Shown here piece by piece: positions 35,322 through 43,805 of a stretch of DNA of 64,000 bases. The stretch is from Keguizhuia sedimenti (GTDB taxonomy: Bacteria > Pseudomonadota > Gammaproteobacteria > Burkholderiales > Burkholderiaceae_D): contig JAUYVH010000001.1 of assembly GCA_030715135.1 (NCBI GenBank), forward strand, positions 620,001 through 684,000, given 5' to 3'. The notes under the pieces were generated by a model, which saw only the letters and a list, made by a program, of their open reading frames with translations, was not told the origin of the DNA and searched no databases. Position numbers and translations under genes: made by a program. Positions within the stretch are counted from its first letter, which is position 1. Each line of letters opens with the position of its first letter.

Positions 35322-35640
35322 TCAATTTAGACCTGAATCATGCTGGCTTAGCATACTGAAGATTGCCATCTTTGATGAAGTGACAAGTTCTGGTTGTCCG
35401 ACGAACGCAAGGTTCGTAATGAAGATAACATGGTAAATCCAATGCCACCGAGCAGATCCGATCCGAAAATATGACGCCAACTCAAATCCAGCGGCAATTT
35501 CAAATGCCCAGAGCAACGGCTATGAAGCACATTAATGTAATGCCTAATGGCTTGCCGATTAATAGTCCCGCAGCGATGCCGATGCTATTTCCCGAAGCGA
35601 GCTCTGCCCCGCCTGCCCTGCCCAATAGCCGCATCGGGAA
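35322..35640 (-). pseudogene. Frameshifted fragment of an NhaA-type Na+/H+ antiporter
   Basis: On the minus strand, NhaA-like segments can be read in shifting frames: LASGNSIGIAAGLLIGKPLG, CFIAVALGI, LPLDLSWRHIFGSDLLGGIG, and ITNLAFVGQPELVTSSKMAI. Together they correspond to the C-terminal part of NhaA (the GKPLG and WRHI.G.GLLGGIGFTMSIFI hallmarks). Several frameshifts and a missing N-terminus make it non-functional. Confidence 0.7.
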
Positions 35641-35683
35641 ATTGCTGCCGCATCACTGGATATCGGCCGACTATTCTTTGCCA

Positions 35684-35944
35684 TCATGGGAAGGGCAAAC
35701 CGAGCATCCTGGCAAGGCCAAAGGTGAAGAGCAACAGGCCCAGGAGCGATAGCACGAAGACTGCGGCCACCTTGCCGCCCGCGCGTAGCACCGCGCGCAT
35801 TTCCTCCTCCTTCTCCATCTTCCTCCCCATCTCCTTCTCCCTCTCCTTTTTCCCTTGATCGTAATGCCACTTTATGGCGAAGAACATGCTCGTGCCTAAC
35901 ACGAGAACCTTGAACGTCCAGAAGACTATAGGGATCCAATCCAT
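35684..35944 (-). CDS. Small membrane protein with charged loop
   Basis: An 86-residue protein, MDWIPIVFWTFKVLVLGTSM... A first TM (about 5-24), a highly charged segment (QGKKEREKEMGRKMEKEEEM) and a second TM (VAAVFVLSLLGLLLFTFGLA). GGAA precedes the ATG used; an upstream start at 35977 adds 11 residues. No family recognised. Confidence 0.55.
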   Translation of the reverse strand: MDWIPIVFWTFKVLVLGTSMFFAIKWHYDQGKKEREKEMGRKMEKEEEMRAVLRAGGKVAAVFVLSLLGLLLFTFGLARMLGLPFP

Positions 35945-36408
35945 GATTTTGAGTATTTCCAGGCTATTACTTGACACTATCTATCGTGAGGAGCTCTACC
36001 TCAAGACGCTGCTTCAGCAGCTTCATTTTTTGTTCAAACCATCGAAGCCGGGCCTGAGTATTTTGCTCATTAACATCGGTTGTTATTTTTGGGCAAAGGG
36101 CAAGTCCATGACGAACGAGGTCAGAACTAAGTGCCGTATGTGTATGGCGTAGGTGCAGACGCGCTTTACCAGACCAATATGGTCGAGTGCCATCGCGCGT
36201 TCCAGATCAGCCGATGGAGCAAAACCGCCAGGCATCCTGTTTGAATCTTTCATTACATCTACCTATGAAATAATAATGGCATCCAGCGGAGTGATTTGCC
36301 GAATGCAAATGAGAGAGGAGGAAACGTCAGCGACTGTCATGCAAGGATGGTGTTGCTGCACGTTCTGAGGCATTCTACTTAAAAGCAATTTCCATACATT
36401 GAGACAAA
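35945..36408. other. Intergenic region without a supported gene
   Basis: 464 bp. Short open frames on both strands have no protein character. The promoter of the MocR gene is expected near its 3' end; no repeat or terminator was recognised. Confidence 0.35.
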
Positions 36409-37809
36409 ATGTCCCAGTTGAAAACCATACAAGATGAAAATTTGCCAATCTGGTTGCCGCGATTGGCGGTGCACGGCGGGCCACGTTTTTTGCAGATTGC
36501 GGATGCGTTGCAGGTGGCGGTGGTAGACGGATCGCTGAAACCGGGTGACCGTCTGCCTCCGCAGCGCCAGTTGGCAGCACAGCTGGACGTCGACTTGACG
36601 ACGATCACGCGCGCATACGATGAAGCCAGACGCCGCAACTTGCTGGAGGGCCGCGGCGCTCGAGGTACTTATGTCGCGGCGCCGAAAGTCGAATTGACCT
36701 CGATCCTCGACCTGAGCATGAATATCCCGCCACCGCCGGATGGCGTGGACTTCGACGACATGTTAAAACAAGGTTTGTCTCAAGTACTGATGAGGACAGA
36801 TAATGAATTGCTGATGACTTACCACTTGGGCGGGGGAAGCGACTCCGACCGTAAGGCTGGGGCCAAATGGCTCGAACCGATGTTTGGACATCTGGATTCT
36901 CGACAGGTTGTTGTCTGTCCGGGTGCGCAAGCGGCGATCGCCGCATTGATCCTTGCGCTGACGGAGCCTGGCGATGTTATCCTGGCAGAGCCAACGAGTT
37001 ATCCCGGCTTGCGTGCCGCAGCGACCCAATTCGGCCGGCACATCATTGCGGTGGAAGCGGACAAGCACGGGATAGTGCCTGAGATGCTTGAGGAAGCGTG
37101 CCGCCGGCACAAGCCTGGGCTGGTCTACCTCAATCCGACATTACAGAACCCGACCGCCATCACCATTCCGGAACGCCGGCGCAAGGAACTCGCCAGCATC
37201 GCGGCGCGCTGCAATGTACGCATCGTCGAGGACGATCCCTACTGGCTTCTTGCCGATGCCCCGCCACCACCTATTGCCACGTTTGCCCCGGAACAGGTGT
37301 ACTACATCTCAACCCTGTCGAAATGCCTGACGCCCGGCTTGCGTGTCGCCTTTGTGCTCGTACGCAACCCGCACGAATGCGAACGTTTCCTGGTCGCGCT
37401 AAGATCATTTGCGCTGATGGTCGCTCCTCTGACGGCCGCACTGGCCACTCAGTGGATCCTCGACGGTTCGGCTGACGGATTGATGGAAGGTGTACGCAAC
37501 GAGGCGCGCCTGCGTCACCGGATGGCTCGGGATATTCTGGCGGGGCGGTACAGCGGCGCCGGAGACGGCCTGCATGTATGGCTCGAATTGCCGGCGTATT
37601 GGAACTCCTCACGGCTTGCGCGTGCAGCCGGCAGCGAGGGCATCGCAGTCACGCCGGCGGAGGCATTCGCAACTGGCAGCGGATCCGTGAATGCAATTCG
37701 GATCTCTTTGGGTAGCATCAAGGACCGGGGACGCTTACAGGCGGGTCTTCAACGGCTGTCTCATCTGCTTGCGCGGCGGCCCGAGTCGTTCAGCGCTGCT
37801 ATGGTTTAA
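36409..37809 (+). CDS. MocR-type GntR/aminotransferase transcriptional regulator
   Basis: A 466-residue fusion. The GntR winged helix is at about 20-95 (PRFLQIADALQVAVVDG, LPPQRQLAAQLDVDLTTITR, GRGARGTYV). A fold-type I aminotransferase-like domain follows (about 130-450), with the PLP-binding Lys305 in STLSKCLTPGLR and an aspartate in RIVEDDPYWLL. Such MocR regulators sense PLP or an amino compound and usually regulate a neighbouring gene; no clear target is adjacent. Confidence 0.9.
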   Translation: MSQLKTIQDENLPIWLPRLAVHGGPRFLQIADALQVAVVDGSLKPGDRLPPQRQLAAQLDVDLTTITRAYDEARRRNLLEGRGARGTYVAAPKVELTSILDLSMNIPPPPDGVDFDDMLKQGLSQVLMRTDNELLMTYHLGGGSDSDRKAGAKWLEPMFGHLDSRQVVVCPGAQAAIAALILALTEPGDVILAEPTSYPGLRAAATQFGRHIIAVEADKHGIVPEMLEEACRRHKPGLVYLNPTLQNPTAITIPERRRKELASIAARCNVRIVEDDPYWLLADAPPPPIATFAPEQVYYISTLSKCLTPGLRVAFVLVRNPHECERFLVALRSFALMVAPLTAALATQWILDGSADGLMEGVRNEARLRHRMARDILAGRYSGAGDGLHVWLELPAYWNSSRLARAAGSEGIAVTPAEAFATGSGSVNAIRISLGSIKDRGRLQAGLQRLSHLLARRPESFSAAMV

Positions 37810-38024
37810 CTGTCCAGGAAACACTGTGCTTCATTCGGAAGTTCTCTCAATGCGGTCGCACATTGGTTTGCTGCCTCAGTGTTTATTTATCGTGAGATCA
37901 CGCGCGAAAGTGAAGAGACTGGAAGAGAGCTACGTTAGCCGTGCAGCACAGCGTCCGCATCGTGTCGGAAGCGGACGTTTGGCCGCTTCAAAATGTTCTT
38001 CCTTATTCAACCAAGGGAGAACCT
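37810..38024. other. Short intergenic region between the MocR gene and the integrase relic
   Basis: Nothing coding; the last 25 bp carry a good ribosome binding site (AAGGGAGA) for the integrase frame. Confidence 0.35.
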
Positions 38025-38642
38025 ATGCAATCACTATCAAGACCAGTAGCACCATGAAATAAAGGTAGGCTAATTGGCCAGAAAGCACCTTTAAAACTGA
38101 AAGAGATCTGGGCCATTCGGATTCGTCTGCAGCTAGCGCAGCGAACCAGGGACCTGGCGCTATTCAATCTAGCGATTGACAGCAAGTTGCGCGGATGCGA
38201 TCTTCTGGCTCTGAAGGTGGGCGATATCTCTCAAGGAAGCAGCATTTTGCCAAGAGCAGTCGTCATACAGCAAAAGACACGCCGGCCAGTGCAATTTGAG
38301 ATTACAGATCAAACACGTGCATCATTAACTGACTGGATTAGAAAGGCGCAGCTCCCCAGCGCCAAGTATCTCTTCCCAAGCCGGGATTCAACTTCGCCGC
38401 ATTTATCCACCAGGCAGTATGCAAGGATTGTCCAGTCGTGGGTGAGGTCAATCGGTTTGGAGGATTCTGCCTACGGTACCCATTCTATGCGCAGGACAAA
38501 GGCGACACTCATTTATCGCCGAACCAGGAACATCCGCGCAGTCCAGTTACTTTTTGGTCATACCAAGCTGGAAAGTACCGTTCGATATTTAGGTATTGAG
38601 GTCGACGACGCGCTGGAGATAGCAGAACAAACGGAAGTCTAA
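38025..38642 (+). pseudogene. Short tyrosine recombinase with an in-frame TGA near the N-terminus
   Basis: The frame starts at ATG 38025 behind AAGGGAGA, reads MQSLSRPVAP, meets a TGA at 38055-38057, and continues in the same frame (NKGRLIGQKAPLKLKEIWAI...) to 38642. The catalytic domain is complete: first Arg in KLRGCDLLAL, HxxR in THSMRRTKA, His in GHTKLEST and Tyr in RYLGIEV. Full length would be about 205 residues, typical of the short phage-type integrases without a separate arm-binding domain. A downstream TTG at 38187 could start a truncated product. Confidence 0.7.
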
Positions 38643-38667
38643 CTAAGTAGCCGATGGCTATGGCTAG

Positions 38668-39085
38668 CTATCGGCGAAGTTCACCCGTGTTAATGTAGCG
38701 CTCGTAATAACCACAGTATTTACGGACTTCTGAACGCGCAGTATCTGACTTAAGCTCCAAGTTTGCTCGTTGCCAGTCGTCATATTGCTTGGATAGCATC
38801 CTGCCATTTACGTCAACACTACGCTATGCGCGTAGCTGTGCCATTTGCCGGCTAGTTTGTTCCTGGCTGCGTTGCACCGACTCCTGGCCGACTGCTTGGA
38901 TGCGCTTAGTTTCCTGATCGATGGCCTTAACCGTCTCGCCCCAAGTGAGTTCGATTTGATATTGTGCGACCTTTGCCGTAATCCACGTGGACGCAAGGTT
39001 TCCCCACCACTACAGCAGCAGTAATCGTGATGAATAAGAGCCAGTAGTTTGGCGACGATTGCTTGGAATCCGTAAAAACTGGTGG
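38668..39085 (-). pseudogene. Decayed membrane/coiled-coil protein
   Basis: Starting from a GTG near 39084, the frame reads PPVFTDSKQSSPNYW, LLFITITAAVVVG (one TM), then shifts one frame to continue NLASTWITAKVAQYQIELTW, KAIDQETKRIQAVGQESVQR and onward (coiled coil), passes an in-frame TAG, and goes on to NGRMLSKQYDDWQRANLELK and YCGYYERYINTGE before the stop at 38668-38670. One frameshift and one nonsense codon break an otherwise protein-like sequence. Not recognised. Confidence 0.5.
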
Positions 39086-39206
39086 CACTTATAGTTCCGT
39101 GGCGTTCTGACCAAGTTAGTCTAAATAACTAGAACTCATTTCATCAATACCAGCATGATGCGTTCAGCCCAGAATCGGATGATGGCAAGGGTAAAGCAGG
39201 GAATTC

Positions 39207-39299
39207 GGGCGACATGTCGCCCGCCTGCGTAACGACAAGAGCCTGCAAGCTCTTGTGCGTCCTGCAAGGATGTGCCGCAGCGAATAGTGATCTATTCGC
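39207..39299. repeat. First hairpin group inside the 441-bp element
   Basis: Four local hairpins: gggcgacatgtcgccc at 39207-39222; caagagc-ctgcaa-gctcttg at 39236-39255; tcct-gca-agga at 39260-39270; gcgaatag-tgat-ctattcgc at 39280-39299. All lie inside the domain closed by the 17-bp pair 39162-39178/39322-39338. The stems have unrelated sequences. Confidence 0.75.
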
Positions 39300-39399
39300 A
39301 AGCTGCGCAACGCTGCCAGCGCCGATTCTGGGCTGAACCCGTAGGGAAGGGATCTTGCGGGCGCATCGCGTTGTTGTCGCGGGGCCGCCGAGGCCGCTT

Positions 39400-39495
39400 G
39401 CACAGGGGACCACCCTGTGCGGTGCGACGACCCTTGCAGGGCGCGTACCGGCTGGCAGGCCGGTACTGCACGCAGGCGGACAGCATTGCTGTCCG
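39400..39495. repeat. Second hairpin group inside the 441-bp element
   Basis: Four local hairpins: gcacaggg / ccctgtgc at 39400-39420; ccct-tgc-aggg at 39431-39441; gtaccggc-tggcag-gccggtac at 39445-39466; cggacagc-att-gctgtccg at 39477-39495. They lie in the domain closed by 39346-39361/39524-39539. Confidence 0.75.
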
Positions 39496-39617
39496 AATTC
39501 CCTGCTTAGCCCTAGCGCTGCATCCCGCAAGATACCTTCGCACATGCTGCTATTGATGAAATGAGTTCTAATAACCATCTTTCTATGCAGCAAAGGTTTG
39601 CACACTCAGCCTTTCGC

Positions 39618-40004
39618 TCATGGCTTGCTTTCCCGTGATTCGATATCCGCCAGCGATTCGCATCCGCGTGCCGTCAGTACGAAACCTTCGCCCGCTGTAT
39701 GTGGCGCAATCAACCCCTTCTTGCTGAGGAAGGCGGCAACATCGCCCTCCAGCTTCGCGGGTGCAGCGGTAGCCACGGCACTAGCCGCCATCGTGCGCAA
39801 GCCGTCGATGCAACGCTTGACGAACAATGTCTGCTGTCCCTTCTCAGTCAGCATGAATGCGCCATCCTTCCCGCGCGTGACGTATTTCAGGCCGATCAGT
39901 GCCTTCGCATTTCGCGCAACGCAAGCGCTTGGTCGTTCGCCCTTGTGCGCCTTCCTGATCTGCGCCAGTGCTTCGTATTCGTCCTTCGTCAAACTGTCGT
40001 CCAT
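39618..40004 (-). CDS. Hypothetical protein, possible winged-helix
   Basis: A 128-residue protein. The first half (DEYEALAQIRKAHKGERPSA, KALIGLKYVTRGKDGAFMLT) has the look of a winged-helix domain with a TEKGQQ wing; the second half repeats a similar pattern (FLSKKGLIAPHTAGEGFVLT). Possibly a DNA-binding protein of mobile-element origin. No family assigned. It lies in a minus-strand row with the two small genes at 40081 and 40340. Confidence 0.6.
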   Translation of the reverse strand: MDDSLTKDEYEALAQIRKAHKGERPSACVARNAKALIGLKYVTRGKDGAFMLTEKGQQTLFVKRCIDGLRTMAASAVATAAPAKLEGDVAAFLSKKGLIAPHTAGEGFVLTARGCESLADIESRESKP

Positions 40005-40080
40005 GCCGTTTTCTTTCGTGTACTTGTGTTTGCGATTACTTTTTGCGCGTGCTGGCCCGGGCTTGTTTCGGCTGCTGTGG

Positions 40081-40329
40081 TTATTGAGATGGCTTCGGCT
40101 GCTTCAGCGCCGCTGCCGTCCGCGCCTGCTGGATTTGCTGGTACATCGCCTTCGCCTCCTATACCGCGCGCTCCTGCGTACGCATCGCCAGAATGTCGTC
40201 GTGCAAGGTAAAGAAGTCCGCCGCCTGTGCGCGCATTACCTGCTTGATCGCCGCTTCCTCGCTCACGTCGTACATCTCGGTAATGAGCGTGGTCACTTCA
40301 TCAAGGTGAGTTTCGCAGGTCATTGCCAT
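40081..40329 (-). pseudogene. Small gene interrupted by an in-frame amber codon
   Basis: From ATG 40329 the frame reads MAMTCETHLDEVTTLITEMY, ... AMRTQERAV, then TAG (40159-40161), then EAKAMYQQIQQARTAAALKQ and TAA at 40081. The continuation after TAG is in frame and protein-like, so a roughly 82-residue helical protein appears to have been truncated to 56 residues, unless the short form is functional. Function unknown. Confidence 0.5.
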
Positions 40330-40339
40330 GGAAGCCTAC

Positions 40340-40594
40340 TTACGCAAGCGACTTCAGGGAAATGCCCTGTTCCGGGCTTCCTTCAAGGTAATCATGTCCC
40401 AAGTTCGTCAGCCGCCAGAAACCGCTCTCAACTTCAGCGACCCAGCCCTTGTCCTGCAGCAGGTGCAGGTGGTGGTGGATGACTGTGTGGTCCGTATTCA
40501 GGCGCTGGGCGATGCCGGGTGTGTTGAGTAGCGGTTCTGGCGCTTCCAGAAGCTTCCCGAGAATTGCTTCCATGAGCATGAGGTCTCGTTTCAT
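40340..40594 (-). CDS. DUF2513-like small protein
   Basis: An 84-residue protein starting MKRDLMLMEAILGKLLEAPE, with HHHLHLLQDKGWVAEVES and FWRLTNLGHDYLE, the pattern of DUF2513 (a winged-helix-like family frequent in phages and genomic islands). The Met at 40594 is preferred over one 16 codons upstream because it matches the family N-terminus. Ends 11 bp before the start of the next small gene. Confidence 0.72.
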   Translation of the reverse strand: MKRDLMLMEAILGKLLEAPEPLLNTPGIAQRLNTDHTVIHHHLHLLQDKGWVAEVESGFWRLTNLGHDYLEGSPEQGISLKSLA

Positions 40595-41082
40595 GGGTGT
40601 TAGGAAGGTGAAAAACGAGCATTTTAGCGGAATTGTTAGCATGCGCGGTCGCCGGTCGAGGCGCCAGTTTCCCTCGGGGCGATATCAGTTGCGCCCCGAC
40701 TGTCTGCGGCAGCTGTGCCACACGGAACAGACGCTTGCCGTAACGCGCATTCTTCCTCTGCCGGCCTAGACGCCGTAGGCCGCCATATATAGTGCAATCA
40801 GCATTCTTTATAAATCAATGACTTACGGCTGATTGCGTCAAAGTGATCCGCCTATTTAAACCAAAGTTAATGCAATCAGCCTACTTTGGCGCCAGATATA
40901 GTGCAATCGCTGAATCCAACCATGTATTCAAGTATCCCCTACCGGAAATGCACGACTCAATGCCTAGCTACCAAATGGAAGAGCTGTTCAGCTCAGGACC
41001 GAAAACACAGCGGGTCGTTAAGTTTTCCTAGGCTTGGCGCATTCATTATTTGAATAACCAGCCAGCATTATTCTTGCCTTGA
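40595..41082. other. Intergenic region with short direct and inverted repeats
   Basis: A hairpin ggccta / taggcc lies at 40763-40781. Two similar 18-bp blocks (gccatatatagtgcaatc at 40782-40799; gccagatatagtgcaatc at 40891-40908) are 109 bp apart, and gcaatcagc (40794) is inverted at 40828 (gctgattgc). No gene is supported. Confidence 0.45.
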
Positions 41083-42069
41083 TTAATCTGATGTTGGATC
41101 TTTCTCACTCTGGTTAAGCACTTCTTGCTCGGCGGCGGCCTTCTTTGCATCGATTAAATTCTGATCAGGCTGCTTTCCCGATGACTGGCTCGGAATAACA
41201 GGGGCGGCCGAAGGCATTGACTCTTCCTTGCGCGAACCGAATGTCACAGCGTAGGCCCAGGTAAATTCAGCGCCCATTAGGAATATCTGGGCAGAGTAGT
41301 ACACCCACACCAGCACAACAACCAAAGACCCCGCCGCGCCGAACGCCGAGGTTACGCCACTCTTGCCTATGTACAGTCCAATCAGTAATTTTCCAACTGC
41401 AAATAGAAGGGAAGTGACCGCTGCGCCGATCCATACGTCTGTCCAATCGACGCGCGCACGCGGCATGGTCTTATAGATCATTGCAAACACTACTGTTGTG
41501 AACGCAAATCCAAGCAAAAAATTGATAACGCTTGCCAGGATCACCCAATCTGCAAGCGAAGTGCCCAATAGTTTTCCGACTGCGGCCAACCCTGCGCTTA
41601 CCACCAGCGAGACCATCAGCAGAAAGCCGACACCCATAATCATGCCGAATGATAGAAGGCGTGCACGTAGCAGATTCCAGATGCCGCTCTTGTTCCGTTT
41701 CGGCGCCCTCCAGATACGGTCGAGCGCATCCTGCAGTTCGCCGAACACGGTTGTCGCTCCGACCAACAGGAGCGCACTTCCAATGAGCATTGCCGTAAAA
41801 TTTTCGGCGGGTTTATTCACGCTTTCAAGAAGGCCTTGAACAGCGCCAGCGCCTTGCTCCCCCATCAGTTCCTGCAATTGCGCAAAGATCTCTCCGCGCG
41901 CGGCTTCTTCGCCGAATACCAGCCCGGCTGCCGAAATGACGATCAGCAATAAGGGGGCGACAGAAAACATGGTGTAGTAAGCAAGCGCAGCGCCCATGCT
42001 CTGGGCGTAATCGTCCACCCAGGACGAGGTCGCGGCTTTGATCAGAATGCAGATATTTTTCAAGTTCAT
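41083..42069 (-). CDS. YihY/virulence factor BrkB family membrane protein
   Basis: A 328-residue integral membrane protein. Six hydrophobic segments are visible after an amphipathic start (ALAYYTMFSVAPLLLIVISA; FTAMLIGSALLLVGATTVFG; LSFGMIMGVGFLLMVSLVVS; WVILASVINFLLGFAFTTVV; WIGAAVTSLLFAVGKLLIGL; AAGSLVVVLVWVYYSAQIFL). The SMGAALAYYTMFS and GAEFTWAYA signatures are typical of the YihY/BrkB family. Function in the cell is unclear (once thought to be RNase BN). The start chosen omits 25 non-homologous residues. Confidence 0.88.
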   Translation of the reverse strand: MNLKNICILIKAATSSWVDDYAQSMGAALAYYTMFSVAPLLLIVISAAGLVFGEEAARGEIFAQLQELMGEQGAGAVQGLLESVNKPAENFTAMLIGSALLLVGATTVFGELQDALDRIWRAPKRNKSGIWNLLRARLLSFGMIMGVGFLLMVSLVVSAGLAAVGKLLGTSLADWVILASVINFLLGFAFTTVVFAMIYKTMPRARVDWTDVWIGAAVTSLLFAVGKLLIGLYIGKSGVTSAFGAAGSLVVVLVWVYYSAQIFLMGAEFTWAYAVTFGSRKEESMPSAAPVIPSQSSGKQPDQNLIDAKKAAAEQEVLNQSEKDPTSD

Positions 42070-42388
42070 GGCGGTTTTACGGGGATATGGAAATAGGAAT
42101 CGACATTGACACGGCATCGATGCATGAGTGTGCGGGCAGTACATGAGTCGTCCTAATTAGTTCGGCTCCATCAGCGGTAAGGTGGCTGCAATACTAAAAG
42201 CTTTACCGGCTTACGGATGTGCGGTATCGAACAGACCGGCGCGCGGGCGCGTGGTCCACTGCCTTCTGTCCACAGAAGCAACCGAGACCAGTTCTCGCTA
42301 AACGAGCTGTCCTTGAAAAGGACATACCGATTTTCTTGAATGAACATTTAAAACTGTACCGTATAGGCCGCCCGCCAGGAAAACCATA
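42070..42388. other. Divergent intergenic region
   Basis: Holds the promoters of the BrkB-family gene (minus) and the His-rich protein gene (plus). No repeat was noted. Confidence 0.35.
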
Positions 42389-42706
42389 ATGAAAAAAATT
42401 ATCACCGTACTTGCCGCAGGATTTATTACAAGCGCCATATCGATGTTTGCAACGGTACCTTCAGCCGCTGCAAGCGTCGACATCAATATCGGCGTTCCGA
42501 CAGTCGTCACGCAAGCACGTCCGGTCTATGTACATCCGCAGTATGAATCAGACTGGCGCGAGCGTCAGGCGCGTGCGGCCGCGTGGCGGAATAATCCGGC
42601 CAACCACGGACAAGTCGTCTCGACTGCAGCGCACAACCACGCCGAACATAAGAAAGCCGGCCATAAAAAACATCAGCATAAACATCATGGCAAGCATGGC
42701 CATTAA
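42389..42706 (+). CDS. Secreted histidine-rich small protein
   Basis: A 105-residue precursor with a signal peptide (KKIITVLAAGFITSAISMFA..., cleavage after the SAAA near 28). The mature part has a DINIGVPTVV strand and a WRERQARAAAWRN segment; the C-terminus is a His/Lys tail (HKKAGHKKHQHKHHGKHGH) that would bind metals such as Ni, Cu or Zn. Likely periplasmic; role unknown. Confidence 0.7.
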   Translation: MKKIITVLAAGFITSAISMFATVPSAAASVDINIGVPTVVTQARPVYVHPQYESDWRERQARAAAWRNNPANHGQVVSTAAHNHAEHKKAGHKKHQHKHHGKHGH

Positions 42707-43056
42707 ACAATCCATGGCAGGTGGCGACTAATCCGATTGATGATTAATTTGGTAAGTATTAGAACGCAAGAGAAGCTGCGATACGGTCCAATTAAGTCAC
42801 TCCGGCTTTCGCATTATCCGTTTTTTCGGCTGCCTCCAGTGATCATCAAGCGCTGCTGATAAGCGAATAAAAAAATTCAACCTGTGTGCGTTACCGAACC
42901 GACGAGTAGTGACCGCTTCCGTATTCTGGCTGCATTGACGCTAAATAACAGAAACAGCGAACGCGTTACTGAAAGCCAGATTCGCCTGGCATGGCATAGC
43001 TTCAAGATGCCGCGAGCCTGGAGACTTCTCCGGCTCTAACCAAAGGGAATATAAAA
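42707..43056. other. Intergenic region without a supported gene
   Basis: 350 bp upstream of an OmpA-family gene; the ribosome binding site AAAGGGAA at the end is clear. Nothing else was recognised. Confidence 0.35.
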
Positions 43057-43722
43057 ATGAAACTGAAAACACAACTTATTTTGGCCGCATTCGCAGTGTC
43101 GATTGCCGCTCCGCTCAGCGTTATGGCAGCCAATCAGGAAAGCAAGAACCAGGGTTACCTGGTCGCTGCGCCCGATTCGGCAATTGTGACGAGCGGTTAT
43201 GGATTGTGCTGGCATAGCAGCGCATGGGAATCAAGCCAGAAATATGAAAACTGCGATCCAAGCAATAAGCCGGTCGCTGTCGCGCCGGCTCCAATAGTCG
43301 TGGCCGCGCTTCCAGCAGCTAAGCCTGTCCCGCAAAAGATCAGCTTTTCAGGCGACGCATTATTCGCTTTTGACAAAGCAGAACTGAAGCCGGAAGGAAA
43401 AGTCATGCTGGATGATCTGGCAAACCAGCTCAACGGCGCGACCTACGACAACATCATTGCCACCGGCCACACAGACCGTTTCGGCAGCAATCAGTACAAC
43501 CAGAATTTATCGGAACGCCGTGCGGAAACGGTGAAAAATTACCTGATCGGTAAAAACGTTCAGGCCGCCCGGATCGATACCGCCGGTAAAGGCGAAACCC
43601 AGCCGGTGACGCTGGCCGATGCTTGCCAGGGTGCGAAAAGCGCCAAGGTCCTCGCCTGTCTGCAGCCTGATCGCCGCGTCGATGTAGAAATGATCGGCAC
43701 CAAATCTGTCGCAGCACTGTAA
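43057..43722 (+). CDS. OmpA-family protein with short N-terminus
   Basis: A 221-residue precursor with a signal peptide (MKLKTQLILAAFAVSIAAPL, cleaved near 24), an approximately 60-residue linker with two cysteines (GYGLCWHSSAWE, YENCDP) and a C-terminal peptidoglycan-binding OmpA_C domain (KISFSGDALFAFDKAELKPE, IATGHTDRFGSNQYNQNLSE, DRRVDVEM). No beta-barrel. The C-terminal domain is closely similar to that of the barrel OmpA at 45757, and both have the CLQPDRRV ending. Confidence 0.88.
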   Translation: MKLKTQLILAAFAVSIAAPLSVMAANQESKNQGYLVAAPDSAIVTSGYGLCWHSSAWESSQKYENCDPSNKPVAVAPAPIVVAALPAAKPVPQKISFSGDALFAFDKAELKPEGKVMLDDLANQLNGATYDNIIATGHTDRFGSNQYNQNLSERRAETVKNYLIGKNVQAARIDTAGKGETQPVTLADACQGAKSAKVLACLQPDRRVDVEMIGTKSVAAL

Positions 43723-43727
43723 TGTCT

Positions 43728-43751
43728 TATGCCGGCCATCCGGCCAGCATA
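43728..43751 (+). terminator. Hairpin after the OmpA-family gene
   Basis: tatgccggcc (43728 onward) and ggccagcata pair with one mismatch around a short loop. No T-run follows, so it may be a processing hairpin only. Confidence 0.4.
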
Positions 43752-43805
43752 GCAAGGATTGCGTGCAATAACCCATTTAAAAATTAATTTGCCAGAGAGC
43801 GCATT

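Larger units (their letters stand above)
39130..39570. mobile_element. 441-bp hairpin-rich non-coding element with 28-bp terminal inverted repeats and 5-bp target duplication
   Basis: The ends 39130-39157 and 39543-39570 are inverted copies over 28 bp with a single mismatch. The flanks read ataac on both sides (39125-39129 and 39571-39575), as expected for a transposed element. No ORF of protein character is inside. The interior contains a 17-bp perfect inverted pair (39162-39178 with 39322-39338), a 15/16 pair (39346-39361 with 39524-39539), a 13-bp pair crossing both (39196-39208 with 39493-39505) and eight local hairpins. It resembles a MITE in organisation but is unusually structured. No family is recognised. 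Confidence 0.8.

Noticed and set aside
39207-39495. CRISPR-like or attC-like array
   Set aside because: The hairpins have unrelated stems, irregular spacing and no common repeat; neither cas genes nor an integron integrase is in the window. The short tyrosine recombinase nearby is not of the IntI type as far as can be seen.
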